This document shows positions 55,699 to 64,000 of a stretch of 64,000 bases of DNA, piece after piece. A program made the position numbers and the translations under genes. Numbering within the stretch: the stretch's first letter is position 1; every line of letters starts with the position of its first letter. The notes under the pieces were generated by a model that did no database searches, had not been told where the DNA came from, and saw only the letters and a list, made by a program, of their open reading frames with translations. The stretch is from Amyloporia xantha (Eukaryota > Basidiomycota > Agaricomycetes > Polyporales > Adustoporiaceae), in the NCBI GenBank assembly GCA_036971615.1, contig JAYKKR010000017.1, forward strand, positions 496,001-560,000, read 5' to 3'.

Positions 55699-58408
55699 AT
55701 GTCGACCGCCCTGGCGCTTGCTACCGACAACAGCATAAATGAAGTCCGCATTATCGCACCGTACGTATTTCGCGAATATTCTCTTGTCGTGCTGGAAATA
55801 AGCCTCCTAGGTAAAGTGGGCAATCTCGTAATGCATAGGCCGAGTTGGGAAGCGACCTGGGGGTCAGCCACCTTGTTGTCAATATGCTCATGCATCATGA
55901 GATTGTCTACTCTATGTCAATCTCGCGGGATATGAAAATATAACCCCAGCGACTGTCACAGTGTGCAGCATCTTTTCTACGTGTTCTCGTGCTCATACGA
56001 CTTGCTTTGAACACGCGAGCTTTCTCCACAAGATTCATTGCACCAAACATAGTTGCTCTGAATGATTTTGTCAATCTTATCTCACATGGGATGTGTGAAT
56101 CAAACACCGTGACTAACACATCCTAGGCAGGGCATGTTGGGCTATGGATACGATCCTGTGGTATTCCTAGACTTTTGCGAAAAGCGGCGCCCCCACGCCA
56201 TCATCAGTGACTCCGGCTCCACGGATTCCGGCCCCCAGAAGCTCGCTCTCGGCCTCACCACTTGCCCACGCGAAGCCTACGTGCGCGATCTAGGGCCCCT
56301 CCTCCTCGCCGCGACGAAATACAAGATACCGGTCCTCATTGGCTCCTGTGGCGGCTCCGGCACGAATGCGCAGGTAGACCTCTTCGCCGAGATTATCCGT
56401 GAACTATCGCAGGCGCACGGCTACTGCCTCCGCGTCGCGAAAATATACTCCGAGTTCGACAAGGGCATTGTCCTCAGTAACCTCGAGAAGGGCAGGGTCA
56501 GCCCGTGCGGTCCTGTTCCCCAGCTTACCGCTGCAGATGTAGACGCAAGCGCGGTGATTGTCGGTCAGATGGGTGCGGAGCCGTACATTGCCGCGCTATC
56601 CGCAGAGGAGCCCGTCGATATCATCCTGGGCGGACGTGCGTACGATCCAGCGCCGTTCGCAGCTGTCTGCATCAAGCACGGAATCAATCCCGGCATCGCA
56701 TGGCACATGGGCAAGGCGAGTTCGCGCCGTCTCTTCAGTGTGCGCCCTCACTGACGACCAGCATGCTGCCCCTCAGATAGTACGCACCACTACCACTCCA
56801 TCTGCTCCCCACTGACGCGCTCCTGTTTCCCTCGTTTCTCTTCCCCAGCTCGAGTGCGGAGGACAGTGCATCGAGCCCAAGCAGCCGCTCATCTTCGCGA
56901 CGGTCCGCAAGGACAGCTTCGACCTGGAGCCAACGAACGACCACTCGCGGTGCACGACTGTCTCCGTCGCCGCGCACACGCTCTACGAGAAGACGCGCCC
57001 GGACTTGCTCCCCGGCCCCGGTGGGCTGTTGAACCTTCAGCACGCGCGCTACGAGCAGCTCACACCGGGCACGGTCCGCGTGAGCGGTGCGGTATTCGAG
57101 CCGCACCCGTACCAGGTAAAGCTGGAGGGCGCAAAGGTGACCGGCTTCCGCTCTATCTGCATTGGCGGCATCCGCGAACCTGGCTTGATCGCACAAATTG
57201 ACGTAGGGCCGGCTTTTGTCGTGTCTCGGTTGGTGCTGGGTACTGATGCGAATGTGTGCACAGGCGCTCCTTCCGAGGCTGGAGGCGTACGCGCGCGTGA
57301 ACAATGCTACTTTCACGGGTGAGGGTTGTCGGATCGCGTTTCATGTGTATGGGAAGAATGGGGTATGGTCCGATTTCTCCTCTGGGTGTTTACAGAATGT
57401 ATGAGAATTATACTGACGATTTGCAACAGGTCATGGGCCCACTCGAGCCGTGCACGACCCCCGCGCACGAGCTCTGCATCCTCGCCGAGGTGCTGGCGCC
57501 GACGCAGGACCTCGCGCATAGTGTTTGCAACACGCTACGTGTCGCGCTCCTGCACGCACCATATCCCCAGCAGGTGTGGCCGTTTTCTCTGATAAGGAAG
57601 TCGTTCTAATCGGGACCACAGATAGCGACCGCAGGTAACTTCGCGAGCCCGCTCACGCCGCTCGAGACCGATACTGGGGCGGCGTCCGAGTTCTGCGTGT
57701 ATCACCTAATGGACGTCGACGATCCCGCCGCGCCGTTCCCGATCCACTATGAGACCATCGGCGTGCAGGGGCAGGAGCGTGACGAGACGAGGTGGCCCTC
57801 CTACGTTCGCCCGGCGGAGGACAAACCGTCCGGCGCCGCACAGGCGCTTGCGAAGGCCATGAAAGAGATGCAGAGCATGCGGGTCGACCCTGTCGCGAAG
57901 TGGCGGGCGGCAGTTGAACGCGGGGACAAGACGATAAGGCTGCGCGATGCTGCGACTGTGCTTCGGAGCAAAAATGTGCGTATTGCCCGACGTGACTTTG
58001 CTGATGGCGTTGTGGGCTGATGGCGGCGGATACAGAGTGGGCCGTACGAGCTGACGTTTGATGTGATGCTGCCGAGTACAGAGATCTTTGAGGCGGTGAG
58101 GGACAGCGGGGCGTTGACGAAGGAGGTACTCGCGCGCGCGTACAACGTCGAGCCCGAGGCGGTGCTTGCGTGTCTGTTCTTCGAGCCTGCGCGTGCGTTC
58201 AAGTTCACAATCCCTAGGTATGCGGGCTGCCTTTTTCTCTTGTGATGTTTCCGAGCCCTGACATCCTGGGTCTTATTTGATCAGAGTCCACTCGAATGGG
58301 AGTTTCGGCGAGACAGATATGCATGGCTGTCAACAGCACATCCCGCTGGGAGACATCGAAATCCCTCTTCCCCAGGGTTTCCATGCAGACACACGAGTCT
58401 CATTGTAA
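55699..58408 (+). CDS. AtuA-like protein (DUF1446) fused to DUF4387
   Basis: Large cytosolic protein of the acyclic-terpene-utilisation AtuA group; the reaction is not established. Exon 1 (55699 to about 55764) codes a short leader ending RIIAP. After a 366-bp intron containing a MITE, GMLGYGYDPV starts the main AtuA domain, with SDSGSTDSGPQKLALG, LIGSCGGSGTNAQVD, VGQMGAEPYIAAL, ILGGRAYDPAPFA, LECGGQCIEPKQPL and GIREPGLI. A middle part has LEAYARVNNATFTGEGCRIA and CILAEVLAPTQDLA. The last exons (about 58036-58408) carry SGPYELTFDVMLPS and a tail ending PQGFHADTRVSL, which fits DUF4387. In bacteria the two parts are usually separate neighbouring genes. All introns seen keep the frame. Confidence 0.82.
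55814..55912. mobile_element. MITE 2 in intron 1 of the AtuA-like gene
   Basis: About 99 bp related to MITE 1. The left end AAGTGGGCAATCTCGTAATG and the reversed right end GAGTAGACAATCTCATGATG form diverged inverted repeats, flanked by TA (55812-55813 and 55913-55914). The interior shares CATAGGC(T/C)GAG(A/T)TGGGAA, ACCTGG(G)GGTCAGCCACCT and TTGTCAATATGCTCATGCAT with MITE 1 but lacks its last 45 or so bases. Confidence 0.78.
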
Positions 58409-59200
58409 ATAAAGCGCAGAGGGGGCTTCATAGGACTTGCAAGTGTTAGATGTTTGATTATTGATACCGGTGTATTAGTAGATTCAGGATTTCTGCAAAT
58501 CAATGGACTACTTGAGTTGTAGCGTTCGTTATAGGATAACACTCTGCGCGAGGTGTGTTTTTCTACACGCGAGTTTTATGCCCGGGAGTGGAAAGGTCGA
58601 CGTACGTCGTCGTCCGGCGGCGTACCTCAGCGGCAGCCACAGACCCAAAGCGGTAGGCGCTCACATCTCATCGACAACCGCTGAAAGTCGCCGGCGGTCG
58701 GTGATGGTCAGCGATGGTCGGTGGAAGCCAGTGAATGTCGATGGATGCCATCTGCAGACAGTGGAAGTCGGCGAACTTCGGTAGTGGGTCTGCTGCCCGA
58801 ATTCAAGTCCATGAATATAGTCGTCCAGTTGTTCAGTCAATGCAGTCTTACAAGCATCTTTATGACATATAAGTACAATACCAGTGATCGTAACTAAATT
58901 TGCTCCTGTATACCGCGTCGAGATTGTAAATATTAAGGATTGCAAGATGGTGGTTATTATTTGGTCGATCACCTTTTCACTTCCAAAAGACTTTCAGGTG
59001 GACAATTCAACTGTAAGACTCGAGCATAGGCTCAGAGACTAGTTTACGCAATGAAGTTTGAACCGTCCGCTAGAAGTCAGCATCAACTTGAAGACATATT
59101 GATATTAAATAAGTTACCGCTGACAGTAAGTACCCTTACTAGAGGATATGGCGTATACCCAACAACTTGAAAGCCACTCGTAGAATGATATCACCATCCT

Positions 59201-59286
59201 CCGCCGTCCGTCGCCATTCTTCGGTGGAGACCACCGAAGGACGGCGGAATACGCTGGATACCAGCGTATTCCGGCGAAGAACGCCG
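59201..59286. repeat. Three adjacent short hairpins
   Basis: First: CCGCCGTCC (59201-59209) pairs with GGACGGCGG (59239-59247) around an inner stem TTCGGTGG-AGA-CCACCGAA. Second: AATACGCTGG-ATA-CCAGCGTATT (59248-59270). Third: CGGCG-AAGAA-CGCCG (59272-59286). Confidence 0.85.
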
Positions 59287-59451
59287 TACGTCGCTGGACG
59301 TTCGGTGGCAGATGGTGGATGCCGGCGAACGCCAGCGAACTTATCAGGCCCGGGCGTATTACAACTACACGCCTCGATGCATTAGGTTTACGTGGCTTTA
59401 AGCGTGCAAGTATTTGACGGTGTAGGTCTTTCGCCGGCGACTGGCTGAGTG

Positions 59452-60062
59452 GAGCCCTGTGGAGCAGAATGTCCTGTCCACGGGGAGGTTCGTTCCCTGA
59501 ACAGGGCACCGGAACGCGGAACGTCACGTATTGGCGCCTTAGTGACACACCATCACGCTGGCCGCACTGGAGCTTAAGCGCTTGAGCGGTCCTGCCGCCG
59601 CCGTGGCGGCCGTCTCCTAAGTGTCGGGCGGCGGCACCACTGACTCCGCTAGGTTAACGGCCTCGCGTTCCACTTCTACTTACTGCTAGACGTAGACCAT
59701 GACGGTCGGGTGGGCACTGAGCGGATGGCACCCTCCCAGGCTACTACAATATTAATATTGAACTAAGTTTCAATCAAACATTAATATTTCTATATCTCCC
59801 GTCGGTCTGCCAGCAGCCGCAGCGTCTGAGCTCTAGCTATCCGCGCCGAAGGCGCCCACGATAGGATGTATGGGCGGTGGTCATGGGCCGCTCCCGACGC
59901 GAGTAGTAAGTACTGGGCCGCCCGGCTGGCGGTCAAAGCGACTGTGGCCCTCCCCCTATAGTCACACATGTCACATCACCAGGCACGGTTCCGGGAACAT
60001 GTTCACGGAACATGTTCCGTGAACAAATCTCCCAGCGGACAGGACGTTCTCCTGTGGAGCCC
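59452..60062. repeat. Inverted-repeat pair flanking about 540 bp
   Basis: The left arm 59452-59488 (GAGCCCTGTGGAGCAGAATG, then TCCTGTCC) matches the reverse of the right arm 60029-60062 (GGGCTCCACAGGAGAACG, then TCCTGTCC) with a few changes. The similarity continues inward over GGGGAGGTTCGTTC / TGGGAGATTTGTTC. No target duplication was seen. It could be a non-autonomous DNA transposon; the interior codes nothing recognisable. Confidence 0.55.
60000..60025. repeat. Perfect 26-bp palindrome
   Basis: Left half TGTTCACGGAACA is followed by its exact reverse complement TGTTCCGTGAACA. A partial third copy (GGGAACATGTTC) overlaps its left side. Confidence 0.9.
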
Positions 60063-61544
60063 TTTTGATTCTGTTGTGTTAGTACATCACGTGACTCATT
60101 TCCACAGCGTGAAAGCTGGATAGTTGAAAGTTCATGTCAAGTTTCTAGTGTCGCGTATACAACTCGACGTAAGAAACATGGATGTATATTACATGTTTAA
60201 AACATGTTTTTTACAAGTAAAAAACACGGGCCAAAACTATTCATGTATATAATGTCATTAAGTCAGGACACGTGACGCTTCCCGTGAAGCAGCGACTCTA
60301 TGCATAGATAGAGGCCCACCGCACTGAAATAGGCAATTGGTTTAGATATGTTCACAATCTTGGAGGATGCAATGCGCCTTGGAATACCTCTATGCCTAAA
60401 GTTCTGCTATCCTGGACATTGGCAAGTCCAGGCGCGAGTCTCGAGACGATGCGCATCCGGCAGATGCCGAAGTGTGTGAGATCTCGACGATTGTGTCTCG
60501 AATCTTGGCAATAACTCACTCAAATTCACATTTCTTCCTCTAATACCGGCTCAGAGCACAACTTTGTATGTTCCAAGGCATTCTGAAACCTATAGTCCAC
60601 CCGGTGCGTCTCCACAGCCCTTTGCGCCGCAGGCAGAGAAATAGCACGTGACGTGTGTTTAAAACGTAAAAAACACCTGTATATAACTAACATAAAACCA
60701 GGACTTACTTACATACCGTTTTAAACAGCCAATTAGTTTCATACGCAACACTACAAGTTTCCGCGTTCTTTCATGATAAATGAGCTTGACTCTACCGTGC
60801 TATCAGACAATTCTCCTTTCAAAACACCACCCTTGGATTTTGCGAGCACAAAGGATCACCGGGCCACGAAAATCGGTGTAAATTTGCGGTCTTAGAAATG
60901 TGCCTGGACGGGCAGTGTCAGCGGGGCAGTACCACAAGGAGACGTGTTCTATGCAAGCAGCTGGATGTATAGCTAAACCTTGAGGTGTTTGGCAGGATCG
61001 GGTCGTTAGAATGAGTCAAGCATATGGTGTGTTTCGCTTCTGCGCTTCCATGTCATGTATGTAGGTGGTTTTTTTGTGATCGACAATGATGCTGGAAAGA
61101 CCCTAGCGACAGACTTGGACAATCCTCCCAGTCGGTTCCACAAGAATACCGTAGAAAAAGCCCTCCTTCTGTAGCAGGCGGTCTTAAAGCTTCGGTGTGC
61201 TCAATACTGTCCGTCTTGAATGTGGGTCTTGAGTCTTCTGATCATGTTAGATCTCTGGTATCTTAGAGGCGAGTAACAGAAGACTGATCACTCTTCGATT
61301 CAATGGTGGCACAGCTCATCCACGGGGTTCGGAAGCCGGGCTCATGACATTTGCTATCTTTTCGGCTTCGAAAATGGAGCACCAGCGTGAAGCTGTCATC
61401 GATCTAAGCTTGGTGGCTCTGTCCACCTCCTTTGATTAGGCATGAATGTGTATGAAGTTTAAACAAGGTGCCTTTTAACCGTTATATCAGAGCGCTTTGA
61501 CTATTAAGTAGCTGCTACGCCCCATCAACTCATATCTCCTTCGT

Positions 61545-62778
61545 ATGTCATCCTTCTCTACATTTTGCATTTTGGCGTCGCTAAGAACAAGCAGTGGTTC
61601 CCAGCACCATCGTACAATGCACAACCCTTATGCACCACATGAGAAGCACTCGCAAATCGTCGAGGAGTCCATGTGGCTGCAGGGAGCATTAGTTGCTAAT
61701 ATAGTATACGGCGTCGAGGTGACACTCTTCACAATTTGCCTGAAGCACCTTGTGCAGCAAGCGAACCGCTCCAACTATAGGAGACACGCTCCCTTACTCA
61801 TCTTCATAATACTCGTCTTCTTGATGGGAACTCAAAATATGTGGAGCAACACGGTCATGACTCAACTATCGTTCATTGAAGACAGGCGATATCCTGGTGG
61901 CCCTGCAAAGTTCGAGAAGACCATGTTTTGGATCCCTATAGATGAAGCCGGCGTTGTGGCTTGTGTTCTGAGCAATTGGCTAGCAGATGCATTACTGGTA
62001 TGACTATGCCTACGTCTGCGTTTATTGTTGACAAACATTGTATCTAGGTTTGGCGATGTATGGTAGTTTATACTGGTGTCGCGCCAATCTTATTCGGATT
62101 TGCTGTGTTGCTCCCATGCCTCATGATACTTGCCTCAGTCGGTCAGTATCTTCTATTATACCTGCTTTTTCTTCTCACTCATATGTATGATGATGAAGCC
62201 CTAGGAGTCATGTATCTCGTCGGCACATCCAAATCATCTCCGTTCAATTCTTTTGATATCAGTCTTCCATATTTTGCGATGACGCTCGCTCTCAATATTC
62301 TCGCGACGATCATGATCATCTCTCGCTTGCTTTATTGTCGTCGGAGCTTCAGACGACTTCTTGGAGCAGGATACGTATCGTACTACGCATCTTTGGCTAC
62401 GATTTTGGCCGAGTCGGCGTCTTTGTTTGCAGTTTTCACAATGATGTGGGTCCTTACCTTGGCGTTGGATTCGCCGCTCGCGTCTATCTTTACGCAGACC
62501 ATAGGCCCGGTTCAGGTAAGATGTCACACTGAAATCCGAAGACTCGAGACTTAACCTGATGGTCTCATCTGAACCAGGCCGTCTCTTCTTTACTGATCAT
62601 TTTCTACGTGGTGACTGGAAGGGGCTGGAAGCCGGACAGTACCACACCAATCCTACCCCTGTCGACTCTGCATAGCATTCAATTCCGAACCGCGCAAAGC
62701 TCCACCCATGCTGTATCAGAGGCAAGGCCCGAGACTCCCCTAGTTGCTACCACGATGACGGATGAGGTGCCCAAGTGA
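61545..62778 (+). CDS. Orphan seven-helix membrane protein of basidiomycetes
   Basis: Unknown function. The first exon (61545 to about 61998) and a second (about 62048 to 62515) are joined at DALLV-WRCMVVY, then a last exon from about 62578 to 62778. Hydrophobic helices are visible: LQGALVANIVYGVEVTLF, LLIFIILVFLMG, ILFGFAVLLPCLMILASV, FAMTLALNILATIMI, ATILAESASLFAVFTMMWVL and AVSSLLIIFYVVTGRG, with one more probable near WIPIDEAGVVACVLSNWLAD. The pattern with a conserved WR at the helix 4 start and a cytosolic Ser/Thr-rich tail occurs in large orphan families of mushrooms. A second possible start is at 61617 (MHNPYAPHEKHSQ), which removes a 24-residue lead that is not typical. The joint around 62140-62200 may hold another small intron. 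Confidence 0.7.
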
Positions 62779-64000
62779 CCATAGACTCGGAGAGCCAGCC
62801 ATATGTGATGGTGCAAGGATGCCTTGATACCACTCAAGCACCAGCACGGGATGGCAGCTGCCTGGTTTCCCTCCTACAACAATGCGACCTTGTACCGCTA
62901 TACATCTTTATGCTCTCCTCATGGTCCGGGCGATTATCACAAGAACTGTTTGTATCTCAGCTGGCTGAAGTTGGAACCGGTTTACCACCTTTATGTGCAT
63001 TTCCATGTGCTGTCTCCGTACATAGGAACAAGAAATAAGTAAGGGAAGTTTAAAAAATGATAGTCACGGACTTGTGGTCATGCTCCTCGTCCACATAATA
63101 CTAGTACTGCTCCAGCCCTCGAATGTAAACTGATCGTAAGATAAGTAGATGAGAGACACCACAGAAGCGCACTGTGAAGAGCTTTCTAAGCAAAGCTAAG
63201 CAGAACCCAGTACTTGTAGCGGCGGACAGCCGCGCTGTCTTCGGACTCGAAATGCGCGTATTTTCGCAAATTTGTGTAAAGGAGCTGTCTTCAGGAGCCT
63301 GGCATCGCCTGATGACACCTTCCTTGGCGCGCTCAAAGTCACCCCAACAAATGACTAGCAGGAGGGGGTGTACAGCCTGTCGGGGTCTACAATAATCATG
63401 CAGAAACCGCACCTAGAGCATTGTTACACAGCGACGGACACAGTTAGACATAACAAGAGCAGCGACAAAGCAATAAGGGGTTCTAGTACTCCGGGAAACG
63501 CGAGGCATGAATTAGCAGGCTGCCGCGAAATGCGGGCAGGACTCTGCGCGTAAGTATCTGTGAATGCAGCAACATAACCAAAGAGCAGTGACTACTTACC
63601 ATTGACATGCGAACGAGCGAAGAGCAAACGCCCCGTCCAGTTCCCCTTCCACTGTGTGTGGTTGAAATAGCATTTCCCAACCAGTCTCACAATAGGTACA
63701 CAGCGTACACAGAACAGAAGGGTCCTTTCTTACGGACCGACTCTTTTGACGTTGGCTGTACTCAGGACCTGCATTGACTAGTATAGAAATCCAGCTCCAT
63801 AATCCCTCGTCACATCATCCTGAAAAGCTGTTTCACAACGAATTTGACCCTCCAGTTAGCAGGATTGATGTGTCACAGTTGAATGTTATGGTATTTGGCT
63901 CGCACCTTGAACAGAGCTCAAAGTACTGTCTCCGGGGCGTTGACGGCTGTCTTGTTAGGCTCAGCTCCCCGCCGTAGTATTCGACAGTCATGAACGCCTC
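62779..64000. other. No recognisable gene at right edge
   Basis: Short open frames only, on both strands. Frames at 62824-63042, 63101-63412 and 63774-63977 were read and show no known family. Confidence 0.4.

Larger units (their letters stand above)
58409..61544. other. Gene-free stretch rich in inverted repeats
   Basis: No protein family recognised in 3.1 kb. It contains GGT/GGC-rich imperfect repeats (58.60-58.79 kb), three adjacent hairpins (59.20-59.29 kb), a pair of inverted repeats about 540 bp apart (59.45/60.05 kb), a perfect 26-bp palindrome (60.00 kb), an AT-rich hairpin (60.2 kb) and three CACGTGAC motifs (60.09, 60.27, 60.65 kb). It looks like remains of mobile elements. Confidence 0.5.

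Noticed and set aside
60080..60660. Three CACGTGAC motifs as a promoter cluster
   Set aside because: No gene start lies close on either strand, and such E-box-like words are common by chance.

Overview
The window reads as nuclear DNA of a filamentous basidiomycete (Agaricomycetes). Genes are split by many introns of about 45-65 bp with GT..AG ends, intergenic spacers are short, and the families (NACHT-WD40 STAND proteins, Fet3/Ftr1 pair, RUS/DUF647, AtuA/DUF1446, isoamyl-alcohol-oxidase-like flavoproteins, orphan seven-helix membrane proteins) are typical of mushroom and wood-decay fungi. The species cannot be named from sequence alone. Exon joins were read by eye from splice consensus, reading frame and family similarity. 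For the TKL kinase, both NLR-like genes, the aldo-keto reductase and the adenosine deaminase, every exon was added up and the total is divisible by three.

Layout. 0-0.7 kb: aldo-keto reductase relic. 2.2-4.4 kb: TKL kinase. 5.1-9.7 kb: NACHT-WD40 protein carrying the same five-exon N-terminal module as the kinase. 10.9 kb: relic of a DUF4336-like gene. 11.6-13.4 kb: intact aldo-keto reductase. 15.0-17.3 and 24.8-27.3 kb: two paralogous zinc-finger/RING proteins. Between them lie a 5'-truncated LINE (17.9-21.6 kb, with its target-site duplication and poly-A) and an ADGF/CECR1-type adenosine deaminase. The LINE sits in the probable leader of the deaminase. 28.5-33.8 kb: divergent FTR1 permease and FET3 ferroxidase with paired GATA-factor sites between them, a complete reductive iron-uptake locus. 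34.2-36.1 kb: RUS (DUF647) protein. 38.3-40.8 kb: secreted FAD oxidase. 41.7-47.2 kb: a second NACHT-WD40 gene with 16 nearly identical WD40 repeats, inside an AT-rich, CpG-poor block that starts in the end of the oxidase gene and stops inside the 5' part of the NLR gene. 49.3-50.6 kb: DUF4336-like gene with one frame break. 52.3-54.9 kb: GIT1-type MFS transporter. 55.7-58.4 kb: AtuA-DUF4387 fusion protein with a MITE in intron 1. 58.4-61.5 kb: gene-free stretch rich in inverted repeats and palindromes. 61.5-62.8 kb: seven-helix orphan membrane protein.

Most original points: the kinase and its NLR neighbour share a five-exon N-terminal module with identical intron phases, suggesting module exchange in a self/non-self or immune-like system. 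The second NLR is intact despite its CpG-poor composition and has repeats that vary mainly at a few positions. Two related MITEs with TA-flanked inverted ends occur 14 kb apart. The zinc-finger paralogs grew by duplication of whole phase-0 exons.
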